Assembly: GCA_947305735.1 (NCBI GenBank)
Contig: CAMZEO010000002.1
Coordinates: forward strand, 1-64,000
Source of the DNA: an uncultured Planctomycetales bacterium
GTDB taxonomy: Bacteria > Planctomycetota > Planctomycetia > Pirellulales > Thermoguttaceae
Length of the DNA: 64,000 nt
Direction: 5' to 3'
The notes under the pieces were generated by a model, which had not been told where the DNA came from, ran no database searches, and was given only the letters and a program-made list of their open reading frames with translations. A program made the position numbers and the translations under genes. This document shows, in pieces, positions 1-8,113 of this stretch (position 1 is its first letter; every line of letters begins with the position of its first letter).

Positions 1-164
1 CGATTAAGTCGAACGTGATTGACAAACTATGTCCCAAACCGGCGCCGGCGGCGACCGTCGAGTCTTCGGAAGGTCAAACGGAGGATCTTTTTGACTTCGA
101 AGAACCCGAGGTCGAAGAACCCGCCGACTCCTCCGCGCGAGGAGGCGAAGACTTTGCGGAATAG
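1..164 (+). CDS. C-terminal end of an unknown acidic protein (partial)
   Basis: The window opens inside a gene. The frame starting at base 3 is open for 53 codons and ends at TAG 162-164. The visible tail is rich in Glu, Asp, Pro and Ala (for example EDLFDFEEPEVEEPAD) with no recognisable domain, so no function can be given. It uses the GAC/GTC/GCG-rich codons of the neighbouring genes. The next gene on the same strand starts 181 bases downstream. The intervening stretch has a TATAAT at 257-262 but no convincing -35 partner. Confidence 0.55.
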   Translation, partial: IKSNVIDKLCPKPAPAATVESSEGQTEDLFDFEEPEVEEPADSSARGGEDFAE

Positions 165-345
165 TTAAAGACGATCGCGACGAATTGGTTTTGAATTTTT
201 GCGCGGCTCGCGGGGAAGAACGCCCATCCCCGCCTAGCGCCCGATTTATTTTTCTCTATAATGAGTAGGCTGGGCGCGGCGCGAACGTTTCAAAGACGAC
301 GCGTCGGCGTTTGCGTTTCCGCGCGGTTGTTAAGGTTGCTGATAG

Positions 346-999
346 ATGGCGTTGTTTTATTTTGTCGTCGCAAGTTTTCCCTTTGCGTTGTACTTGTTGA
401 CGTTGGCGTATATTCATGGTCGAGGCGTTCCGTTTGTCGCGAGCGGTCGACGCGATTTTATCGCGCTGTGCCTTGCTCTATTCGGCGTTTTTTTTATAGG
501 ACCGGGACAACTTCTCGTCACGTGGGGCGCCGCCGCCGTCTGGGGAAAGTACGCGTGGGTTCTCATTGCCGCTCTGTGTTTTTTGGTCGTTCTTCTGATT
601 TCGTCGAATATGCGACCGAGAATTATCGTGTATAACGCCGCGCGCGAATCGTTGAGGAAAATATTGACGACCACGGCGATTTCGCTCGACGACGAAGCGC
701 GCTGGAGCGGTTCCGCGCTTAATATGCCCGGTTTGGGCGTTCAATTCTACCTTGACCCGAGCGGGATCGGGCGCGCCGCCGTTATCGTTAGGATCGACTC
801 GAATCCTTCTCAGGAAGGATGGACGCGCTTCGCCAAAGAGCTGAAAAACGCCGCGAACAACGCGGAACGCGCTCGAGGTCGCGCGTTGTGCGTCGCGTTC
901 GCGGCGCTGGGATTGGGGCTTTTGGTCGCCGACGCGTTTTGTTTCCTGCAACGTCGGGACGAGTTGCGCGACGCTCTTACGTTTTACTTGTCCGTTTGA
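346..999 (+). CDS. Hypothetical integral membrane protein (217 aa)
   Basis: Not recognised as a named family. The first ~90 residues hold three hydrophobic segments (about 2-22, 38-58 and 66-86). A soluble stretch of ~90 residues follows, then a fourth segment near 178-200 and a short polar tail. The ATG at 346 has AAGG at 332-335, a usable Shine-Dalgarno at ~10 nt. The gene ends 37 nt before the PP2C phosphatase on the same strand, so the two may be cotranscribed. The soluble part contains a short beta-like stretch (VQFYLDPSGIGRAAVIVRID) that could be a sensory or binding domain, which is speculation. Confidence 0.6.
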   Translation: MALFYFVVASFPFALYLLTLAYIHGRGVPFVASGRRDFIALCLALFGVFFIGPGQLLVTWGAAAVWGKYAWVLIAALCFLVVLLISSNMRPRIIVYNAARESLRKILTTTAISLDDEARWSGSALNMPGLGVQFYLDPSGIGRAAVIVRIDSNPSQEGWTRFAKELKNAANNAERARGRALCVAFAALGLGLLVADAFCFLQRRDELRDALTFYLSV

Positions 1000-1036
1000 G
1001 ACGCTATGAAAGGTTTTGATCCTAAGGTTGGTTAAA

Positions 1037-2374
1037 ATGAGCGACAATTGGCGGAGCGAATCGATCGCGTTTTCAGCGGGCACCGACGTCGGCATGCGAC
1101 GTTCGAATAATCAGGATCATTATTGCGTCGAACCCGCTTCATCGCTCCGACTTTGGAACGCGCGCGGACACCTTTTTATAGTCGCCGACGGCATGGGCGC
1201 CCATGCGGCCGGCGAGCGCGCAAGCGAGTTGGCGACGAAAATCGTTTCGCAGTCATATCTCAAAAGAACCAACGAAAATCCGCCCGAGGCGCTTAAAAAC
1301 GCCATTCTCGAGGCTCACGCCGTCATTAAAAAGCAAGGGGAAGTCGACCGCGCGTTTGAGAATATGGGAACTACGTGCGACGCGTTGGTTCTTTTGCCCG
1401 ACCGCGGATACATAGGACACGTCGGCGACTCGCGCGTTTACCGCGTTCGCGGCGGCGTCGTCGAACAGATGACGAGAGATCACAGTCTTGTTTGGGAAGT
1501 GCGACACGATCCGTACGCTCATCCCGATTTGCGTCGCGTCGCGCATATTCCCAAAAACGTCATTACGCGTTCGCTGGGGCCTACGGAAAATTTGAACGTC
1601 GACCTCGAGGGACCCTTTGTTCTCAAACCGGGGGACGTGTTTCTGCTGTGTAGCGACGGACTATCCGGGCAGGTTTCCGACGCGGAAATCGGTCAGATTC
1701 TCGAGATTTTTCAGCCGAGCGACGCCACGGAATCTCTTGTCAACCTCGCCAATCTTCGCGGGGGACCCGACAACGTGACGGTCGTTGTCGCGCGGATTAA
1801 ATCGGTTTCTAAAACCGAGAAAATCGACCAGGAAATTAAGAAGGTCGCGAAAATCTACGAAAAGCGCCCGCCGTTGAGCGCCGTCGCGTTGGCGTCGTCG
1901 ATCGCGGCGTTTGTGTTTTGGGCGCTCGCCGGCGTTCTCATGTTGGTCGATTCTTCCGACGCGCCCGGTCTTATGGGCGTCAAAATTGCCTCCGCCGCGC
2001 TCGCCGCAATTTGCACGACGCTCTTCTTTATTCTCGGTCGCGCGTCCATTTTTCGCGCGCCGCGTTTGGATCAGGACGATCGGCAACTTGTCAAAGAGCC
2101 TTACGCGCGCGCTTCCGCCGCGCCGACGAAGGAGTTTCACGAGAATATTTTCGCCGTGTGCGACGAACTTTGCCGCGTGATGAAAAACGATGAAATCAAC
2201 GCGAAAATTAAGCTTGAACCCGATTGTTGGAAAAAAATAGACGAGGCCAGAAGACAAGCGAAAAACGCCGCCGACAGAGGAGATTACGCAAGTTCCATCC
2301 GCGCCAACTTCAGCGTGGTCAATTACGCGATGGGGGAATATAAAAAGAACGCCCCTCCGCGGAGAAAAGGTTGA
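1037..2374 (+). CDS. PP2C-family Ser/Thr protein phosphatase with C-terminal membrane anchor
   Basis: A metal-dependent (PPM/PP2C) phosphatase, expected to reverse Hanks-type kinase phosphorylation. Motifs are in order: GMRRSNNQDH (residues 19-28), IVADGMGAHAAGERAS (metal Asp51), GTT, HVGDSRVYRV, QMTRDHSLV, FLLCSDGLS and GGPDNVTVVVARI. Two hydrophobic segments lie near residues 278-335, followed by a ~100-residue polar tail, so the catalytic domain should sit on the cytoplasmic face of a membrane. The start was placed at ATG 1037 because AAGG at 1024-1027 is well spaced and the PP2C homology begins just after it. An upstream in-frame TTG at 1016 would add seven residues. No kinase gene is visible in the window. 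Confidence 0.9.
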   Translation: MSDNWRSESIAFSAGTDVGMRRSNNQDHYCVEPASSLRLWNARGHLFIVADGMGAHAAGERASELATKIVSQSYLKRTNENPPEALKNAILEAHAVIKKQGEVDRAFENMGTTCDALVLLPDRGYIGHVGDSRVYRVRGGVVEQMTRDHSLVWEVRHDPYAHPDLRRVAHIPKNVITRSLGPTENLNVDLEGPFVLKPGDVFLLCSDGLSGQVSDAEIGQILEIFQPSDATESLVNLANLRGGPDNVTVVVARIKSVSKTEKIDQEIKKVAKIYEKRPPLSAVALASSIAAFVFWALAGVLMLVDSSDAPGLMGVKIASAALAAICTTLFFILGRASIFRAPRLDQDDRQLVKEPYARASAAPTKEFHENIFAVCDELCRVMKNDEINAKIKLEPDCWKKIDEARRQAKNAADRGDYASSIRANFSVVNYAMGEYKKNAPPRRKG

Positions 2375-2530
2375 TAAAATAACGTCGCGAAATTCTCGTC
2401 GACGTTCCCGCGCGGTTGACGGTTTGAGTTTTTTTTTTAAACTGTGACGCAGTTTCCCGTCGCGTCCGACTTTGGAACGTCGGCGCCGTTTCCAGACGGG
2501 AGGAACATAAACGAGAAAGATAGGCGCGCG

Positions 2531-3298
2531 ATGTTGGCGAAAAGGGTTATTCCTTGTTTGGACGTTTGCGGAGGACGCGTCGTAAAGGGCGTCAATTTCC
2601 TTAATTTACAAGACGCCGGCGATCCCGTCGAAGTCGCGAAACGATACGAGCGCGAAGGAGCCGACGAGCTTGTCTTTCTGGACATTACCGCCAGCCATGA
2701 ACAGCGCGACGTTATCGTCGACGTCGTGAGAAAAACCGCCGACGTCGTTTTCATGCCGTTGACGGTCGGCGGGGGTATTCGAACGGTCGAAGATTTCAGA
2801 AAGATCCTCAACGCGGGTTCCGACAAAGTCTCGATCAACTCCTCCGCCGTGAAGACTCCCGACCTTGTCAACGCCGCCGCCGCGCGGTTCGGCAGTCAGT
2901 GCGTCGTCGTCAATATCGACCCGAAGCGCGTCATGCGCGACGGAAAAGAGTTTTGGGAAGTCTTTATCCACGGAGGACGCGTTCCGACGGGGCTTGAAGC
3001 GGTCGCTTGGGCGCGCGAGGTTGAAGAACGCGGCGCGGGCGAGATTGTTTTAACTTCGATGGACGGCGACGGAACAAAAAACGGGTACGACCTTCCAATT
3101 TTAAAAGCGGTCGCCGAAGCCGTCCGCATACCTGTGGTGGCCAGCGGAGGCGCGGGCAAGCCGAAACATTTCGTCGAGGCGGTCGTCGAAGGAAAAGCCT
3201 CCGCCGTGTTGGCCGCGAGCGTCTTTCATTACGGTCTGTATTCGATCGCCGAAGTGAAGGAGGCGATGCGCGCCGCGGGGGTGCCCGTAAGAGTTTGA
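2531..3298 (+). CDS. hisF: Imidazole glycerol phosphate synthase, cyclase subunit HisF
   Basis: Catalyses the lyase/cyclase half-reaction of histidine synthesis, using ammonia from HisH to convert PRFAR to IGP and AICAR. The 255-residue protein is a standard (beta-alpha)8 barrel. [12 protein letters not shown] places the catalytic Asp at residue 11, and VVVNID places the second at residue 130, exactly as in the family. Phosphate-binding loops TVGGGIRT and VVASGGAG are present. The start is ATG 2531, since HisF proteins begin [12 protein letters not shown]; the open frame reaches back to 2444 but that extension is not family sequence. No other his gene is in the window, so it is detached from a his operon and sits 93 nt ahead of the pilT-type gene. 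Confidence 0.95.
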   Translation: MLAKRVIPCLDVCGGRVVKGVNFLNLQDAGDPVEVAKRYEREGADELVFLDITASHEQRDVIVDVVRKTADVVFMPLTVGGGIRTVEDFRKILNAGSDKVSINSSAVKTPDLVNAAAARFGSQCVVVNIDPKRVMRDGKEFWEVFIHGGRVPTGLEAVAWAREVEERGAGEIVLTSMDGDGTKNGYDLPILKAVAEAVRIPVVASGGAGKPKHFVEAVVEGKASAVLAASVFHYGLYSIAEVKEAMRAAGVPVRV

Positions 3299-3391
3299 TA
3301 ATTAACGCGGCCTTGTCAACGAAGCCGTTAACGTCGCGCGTCGACTGAAAGTTCTCCGTCGATCGTCGCTTTGCCATAAAGGAGTCGTCTA

Positions 3392-4534
3392 ATGTCGTCA
3401 GTCGATCTGCCCGATCGCGTGTTTAGAAAGAAAAAGGATCTTGAAATCGATCCGCTGTTCCGCGCTCTCGTCAAGCTGTCCGGTTCCGACCTTCACCTGA
3501 AGGTCGACCGTCCTCCTTACGTGCGCGTTAAGGGCGCCTTGCGCACGCTGAACCGCGGACCTATTGACGACGACGAAATGAATCGCCTCATCTTCCCCAT
3601 GATGGACGAGCGCAACCGGAAAATCTATAACGACACCGGCGGCGCGGACTTCGCGCACACGTGCGTCGTCGACGGCGTTTCCTGGCGCTTCCGCGTCAAC
3701 GTTCTGACGCAAATGGGGCACGTCGGGCTTGTCGCGCGCCGCATTAACAACTTTATTCCCGAATTGGAAAAACTTCACATTCCGTCGGTTCTTTACGAGT
3801 TGTGCAAGTTCAGCCAGGGGATGATTCTTCTCGCGGGCGTGACGGGGTCCGGAAAGTCGACGACCATCGCGTCCATGTTGAACTGGATCAATAAGAATTA
3901 CAACAAACACATATTGACCCTCGAGGACCCGATCGAATTTATGTTCACCGAGGAAAAATGCCTGATTAATCAGCGCGAGATTGGTCAGGACGTCGTTGAC
4001 TTTGAAGTCGGCATGAAACACGCCGTCCGCGAAGACCCCGACGTCATGCTCGTAGGGGAAATGCGCGACCGCGAAACGTTCGAAACCGCTATTCACGCGG
4101 CGGAAACGGGGCACTTGGTGTTCGGAACTATTCACGCGTCCACGGCTCCGTCGACTATCGGGCGTATTCTCGACCTGTTTCCCGCCAATATGCACAAGGC
4201 GATTCGATCCGCCATCGCGATGAATATGAAAGGCATCGTCGCGCAAAAATTGCTTCCGTCGATTTTACCCGGCGTCCAGCGCGTGCCTACGTGCGAAATC
4301 ATGATCGTCAACAACGTTATCCGAAAGTTGATTCTCGAAGGCGAAGACGAAAAACTCGGCGACGCTATCCGTATTCAGGCGCAAGAAGGGATGCAAGACT
4401 TCACGATGTCTCTTAAGTCGCTCGTTCAGATGAAGAAAATCGACCGCGCGACCGCCTTTGAAGTCGCGCCTAATATCGAGTCCCTGAAAATGGCTCTCAA
4501 AGGCATCGAGGTCAAGGAGCCGGGTATTCTCTGA
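3392..4534 (+). CDS. PilT-type type IV pilus retraction ATPase
   Basis: A secretion-superfamily (GspE/PilT) ATPase of 380 residues, close to the usual PilT length. The N-terminal domain starts with the PilT-like SGSDLHLKVDRPPYVRVKG. Walker A GVTGSGKST is at residues 149-157, Asp box TLEDPIEF, Walker B DVMLVGEMRD, and the His box GHLVFGTIHAS. All catalytic residues are intact, so it should be an active hexameric ATPase powering pilus retraction. Start ATG 3392 has AAAGGAG at 3378-3384. It is followed 126 nt later by a PilB/GspE-like protein with degenerate motifs, so the only intact pilus motor ATPase here is the retraction type. Confidence 0.9.
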   Translation: MSSVDLPDRVFRKKKDLEIDPLFRALVKLSGSDLHLKVDRPPYVRVKGALRTLNRGPIDDDEMNRLIFPMMDERNRKIYNDTGGADFAHTCVVDGVSWRFRVNVLTQMGHVGLVARRINNFIPELEKLHIPSVLYELCKFSQGMILLAGVTGSGKSTTIASMLNWINKNYNKHILTLEDPIEFMFTEEKCLINQREIGQDVVDFEVGMKHAVREDPDVMLVGEMRDRETFETAIHAAETGHLVFGTIHASTAPSTIGRILDLFPANMHKAIRSAIAMNMKGIVAQKLLPSILPGVQRVPTCEIMIVNNVIRKLILEGEDEKLGDAIRIQAQEGMQDFTMSLKSLVQMKKIDRATAFEVAPNIESLKMALKGIEVKEPGIL

Positions 4535-4660
4535 GCGGCTTGAAAAAGTTCGCGGACGAATCTTTTTGGTCGTTCGCGAGCGTCGCGCGCAAACTGCGGG
4601 GCGTTTCGACGAACGCGTCGCTCACGTGGAAACGATTTTTTCGTTATAAGTTGGTAAGAT

Positions 4661-6517
4661 ATGAGATTAGAAAAGATTAAGAAGTGTTCGCGCTATGCGG
4701 CGATCGTCGCGCTCGCGACCGTCGTTTTATTGACGTTTGCCGACGTCTGCGCGGCGGGTCAATACGACGATTTGGCGAAAGAAGCGATGACCAACGGATG
4801 GCGCAACGACGGGATGACGATATGCCCCATTAAGTTGGGAATCTTGCTTATTATCTATCTTGCCTGGGTCGCGTCGACCGGATGGTGCAACAACGATTCC
4901 GAAAGACTTGGCGATCCGGATCAGTCGAAATGGAACGGAATCAATATGATCGTTTTCGCGAGCGCGTTTGTCGTCGCGCTCCTGATTCCGATCTTCTGGG
5001 CGGGGCTTCCGGTCGTGATTCTGGGATGGCTGGTTCCAGTATTTGTTTACGTCAAGGCGCGCAACAAAGGCATGCTGGACGCCGACAAGGTGATGACTCC
5101 TTCCCATCTTTCCTTCTGGTTTAAGACGAAAGTCCTTAAAATGAAGGTTAAGCCGAAGCCGTTGCCTTACGAGGGCGGTTCGCCTATTCAGATTGAAGCG
5201 ACTGGTTTGAACGTCGACGAACACGTGAAAATGCTGCGCACCGTCGAAGCGCGCAACTACGAAGACAGCGTCGGGTACAACTTTTTTCGCGAACTCCTTT
5301 ACCACGCGCTCCACGCTCGCGCGACCGAAGTTATTATCGATTTCGGAGCCGAGGAGACGAAGTTCCAGTACCAAATCGACGGCGTCTATCATTTGATTCC
5401 CGACGCCGTCAAAAAACCGTGGCTTCGCGAACAGGCCGACGTCGTGGCGGCGACCGCCAAAAAGCTCGTCGGCGCCAATCCCGACGATCGACGCAACCGT
5501 CAAGGCGGTTACATTAAGTTGCTCTACGACAAGAATAAAAAGGGCAAGCCGAAGACGTGCGACGCGCTTCTTCAAACGGCGGGAACGGCGACCGGCGAAG
5601 TCTTTAAGATCGTCTTTCAGTTCAAAACGGCGTCCTTCAAGAACGTCTCGGAGATCTGCGACGATCACGACCGACAAGAGAAGATGCGCGCGCTCATTAA
5701 CAGCGACAAAGGGCTCGTCGTTCTCGCGACCGCGCCTCATCAAGGTCTGAAAACTCTGACGACGGTTATGTTCAACACGGCGGATCGTTTCACGCGCGAC
5801 TTCTCGGGGGTGGAAGACGTGCAGCATCCCTACGAATTCATCGAGAATATCACGACGACAAAGTACGATTCCGCAAAAGGGCAAACCCCGATGGACGTTT
5901 TGCCCGACGTCTATTTCAGAGAGCCGAAAGTCGTCCTGATTCGCGATATGGTTACCCTTGACGCGTGGAAACTCGCGTGCGAGGAAGTGAAGAACGATCG
6001 TCTGATTATTTCGACGTTTCGCGCTCCCGATTCCGTGTCCGCGATTATTGGGCTCCTAAAATTCGGGGTCGAGCCTGAAAGTCTCGCTTCCGCGCTTACC
6101 GCGGTTCTTTCGCAACGTCTTGTCAGAAAGTTGTGCGAAACGTGCAAAGAAGAAATCAAGCCGGATCCGCGCGTTATTCAACAACTCGGACTGGATCCGG
6201 AAACGAAAAAGATCTATCGCAAGCGCGTTCATGAACCGGTCGAGCCCGGCCAACGAGACTATTACGTTCCGTGCGAAGACTGCCGCGACATTGGTTTTAA
6301 AAATCGCGTCGCCGTTTACGATATGTTGGAAATAACCGACGAGATGCGTCAGGTGATCGCCGCGAACGCCGATCTTGCCAAGAAGGAGCAGGCGTTGCGG
6401 CAACTCGCGTTCAAGAGCGGTCAGCGCGGTTTCCTCGTCGACGGCGCGAGACTCGTTCAAAAAGGCGTCACGTCTTACGAGGAACTCGTTCGTTGCCTTT
6501 CCGGTAAGACGAACTGA
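4661..6517 (+). CDS. Membrane-anchored PilB/GspE-like protein with degenerate ATPase motifs
   Basis: The C-terminal ~430 residues follow the GspE/PilB fold: an N2-like domain, the core, two CxxC pairs (Cys492/495 and Cys538/541) that would hold a structural zinc, and the usual C-terminal segment (VAVYDMLEITDEMR). The nucleotide site is damaged. Walker A reads APHQGLKT (358-365) instead of GPTGSGKT, the Walker B/Glu region reads LIRDMVT instead of IGEIRD, and the His box reads DRLIISTFRA with both His gone. The first ~140 residues carry a signal-like segment and three hydrophobic segments (roughly 12-33, 48-66 and 97-132), so it is probably membrane-bound, unlike the soluble family. It is likely a pseudo-ATPase or scaffold partnering an active motor such as the adjacent PilT. 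The Shine-Dalgarno is weak. Confidence 0.8.
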   Translation: MRLEKIKKCSRYAAIVALATVVLLTFADVCAAGQYDDLAKEAMTNGWRNDGMTICPIKLGILLIIYLAWVASTGWCNNDSERLGDPDQSKWNGINMIVFASAFVVALLIPIFWAGLPVVILGWLVPVFVYVKARNKGMLDADKVMTPSHLSFWFKTKVLKMKVKPKPLPYEGGSPIQIEATGLNVDEHVKMLRTVEARNYEDSVGYNFFRELLYHALHARATEVIIDFGAEETKFQYQIDGVYHLIPDAVKKPWLREQADVVAATAKKLVGANPDDRRNRQGGYIKLLYDKNKKGKPKTCDALLQTAGTATGEVFKIVFQFKTASFKNVSEICDDHDRQEKMRALINSDKGLVVLATAPHQGLKTLTTVMFNTADRFTRDFSGVEDVQHPYEFIENITTTKYDSAKGQTPMDVLPDVYFREPKVVLIRDMVTLDAWKLACEEVKNDRLIISTFRAPDSVSAIIGLLKFGVEPESLASALTAVLSQRLVRKLCETCKEEIKPDPRVIQQLGLDPETKKIYRKRVHEPVEPGQRDYYVPCEDCRDIGFKNRVAVYDMLEITDEMRQVIAANADLAKKEQALRQLAFKSGQRGFLVDGARLVQKGVTSYEELVRCLSGKTN

Positions 6518-6568
6518 ACGACGTCCGTTTTTCTCGAACAATTAACGTATTAAGCGCATAAAGGTGAT

Positions 6569-7165
6569 ATGATGGGCAAGGGGTTTTGGATCCTGAGCGT
6601 TTTGACGGCCGTGGGCTCCCTGGCGTTCTGGCACAAACTGAGGCTTTGGAGCATCGCGATCGTCGGGTTTAACGTTATATTCGCGACGCTTTTTGCGATC
6701 GGACTGTTTGAAATGTTCGCGACTTTTTTGGGCGGTTTTCTTTCCGCCTTTGCGTTCTACAACGACATGATCGCTTTTTTTCTGATCTTTGTCCTGACCC
6801 TGGCGATCCTGATGTTTCTCACGAGTCGTATATCGAAGGTCGATCTTTTCTTTTCGGATAAAACGAACACAATTGGAAAATGGATCGTTTCGCTTCTCGT
6901 CGTTGTTGGTTTCTCGAGCGTTACGACGTTTGTTTTCTACGAAATTATGCCGGAAAAACCGAAAGAGCCCGCGAAATTTGCGTCGATGGCGTTGATCGAT
7001 TTCGTCTCGAGAGGCTCGTTGTCCCCGATGATCGGCGATGCTCGGTGGAGCACCGACGAATTCGTTCGCGGACAGCAAAAACGCGACGCCGTGGTCTACA
7101 CGCAATCGGTAGCCGAGGGAAACGACGGGTGGAATTGCGAAGGCGACGATCCGAACGCGCATTGA
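6569..7165 (+). CDS. Hypothetical membrane protein (198 aa)
   Basis: Not recognised. Four hydrophobic segments fill the first ~130 residues (around 5-20, 24-46, 52-85 and 110-127), leaving a ~70-residue polar C-terminus. The start is the first of two adjacent ATGs, with AAGGTGAT at 6561-6568 immediately upstream; the second ATG at 6572 has the better spacing. It lies 51 nt after the degenerate PilB-like gene and 57 nt before the DUF4190-like gene on the same strand, so all three may form one transcription unit. A role in the pilus/secretion machinery is possible only by neighbourhood. Confidence 0.65.
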   Translation: MMGKGFWILSVLTAVGSLAFWHKLRLWSIAIVGFNVIFATLFAIGLFEMFATFLGGFLSAFAFYNDMIAFFLIFVLTLAILMFLTSRISKVDLFFSDKTNTIGKWIVSLLVVVGFSSVTTFVFYEIMPEKPKEPAKFASMALIDFVSRGSLSPMIGDARWSTDEFVRGQQKRDAVVYTQSVAEGNDGWNCEGDDPNAH

Positions 7166-7222
7166 CGGAACCGAAAAACGTCGAAAGAACGTTTGATTTA
7201 ACAAGAGCCAGGAGATATAGAA

Positions 7223-8065
7223 ATGGCTAAAAAAGAAGCGTTGCAAAAGACGAGCGGCTCCTTGTTCGATTCTTCGTTGAGCAATCTTGCATACGCGCGA
7301 TCGGAAGTTGACGAGCAGGTTTCTAAAAGGCTGTCTCCTCTGGCGGTCGCGTCGGTCGTCGTCGGAGTTTTGTCGCCGTTGGCGTTTGTGAACGTCGCGT
7401 GCGTCGCCTTTTCCGCGGTCGCGGCGCTCTTTGCCATTGCCGCGTTTGTTGGGATAGATCGTTCCGGCGGCGAGATTACCGGACGAAAATTGGCGAGTCT
7501 GGGACTTGCGCTCGCGGTGATTACGGCGGTCGGCGCGCCCGTTCGTCGCGCGGTATATCGCATGGAATTTGAACGTCAGGCTGCCGATTTTTGCGAAGTC
7601 TGGTTCGACGCCGCTAAAAACGGCGACGCGTGTCAAATCCGGCAGATGAGCAATCCGTATTGGAAGCGCGCGACGATTATGTCCCATCAGGACGAAGTCG
7701 ATTATTTCTACCGCGATATGGGAAACGACGAAGAGCCTCATTACATGACGCATAATTTCCTCGCGAATCCCACGTTGCTGACGCTTTACGCGCTGGGCGA
7801 CAGGGCGCGCCATTCGTTCTACGCGACGACCGGAACGTTGCTGACCGGAAATACGGAGAGCGCGTCGCGCGTTTACGCCGTCACCTGCGAGCCCGATCCG
7901 AGCGATCCCAACTCCAAAAAACAAACGTTCTTCATCAGACTCGTCTGCAGCCGCGTCCATGCGGAAACGGAGGAGGGCGAAAAACTTGTCGGATGGACGA
8001 TGGAGACCGCCGACTACGGCGCGATGAAATTGGATGAAAAAGGACTGCCCGTCTGGGAAGAATAA
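7223..8065 (+). CDS. DUF4190-like membrane protein (280 aa)
   Basis: Residues ~35-100 form a two-helix membrane hairpin of the DUF4190 kind (LSPLAVASVVVGVLSPLAF, then a small-residue-rich loop and GRKLASLGLALAVITAV). This domain is frequent in planctomycetes, where it often precedes a stress- or scaffold-type soluble region. The remaining ~170 residues look globular with no recognised fold. Start ATG 7223 has AGGAGA at 7210-7215. It sits 48 nt before the helicase gene. No specific function can be given. Confidence 0.75.
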   Translation: MAKKEALQKTSGSLFDSSLSNLAYARSEVDEQVSKRLSPLAVASVVVGVLSPLAFVNVACVAFSAVAALFAIAAFVGIDRSGGEITGRKLASLGLALAVITAVGAPVRRAVYRMEFERQAADFCEVWFDAAKNGDACQIRQMSNPYWKRATIMSHQDEVDYFYRDMGNDEEPHYMTHNFLANPTLLTLYALGDRARHSFYATTGTLLTGNTESASRVYAVTCEPDPSDPNSKKQTFFIRLVCSRVHAETEEGEKLVGWTMETADYGAMKLDEKGLPVWEE

Positions 8066-8113
8066 ACGACGCGCGGTTGTTTTTTCCGAGACTCTCGTTC
8101 TTAAAGATTTTTT

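Noticed and set aside
2444-2530. 29-codon N-terminal extension of hisF
   Set aside because: HisF proteins begin [12 protein letters not shown], and counting from ATG 2531 puts both catalytic Asp residues at the canonical positions 11 and 130.
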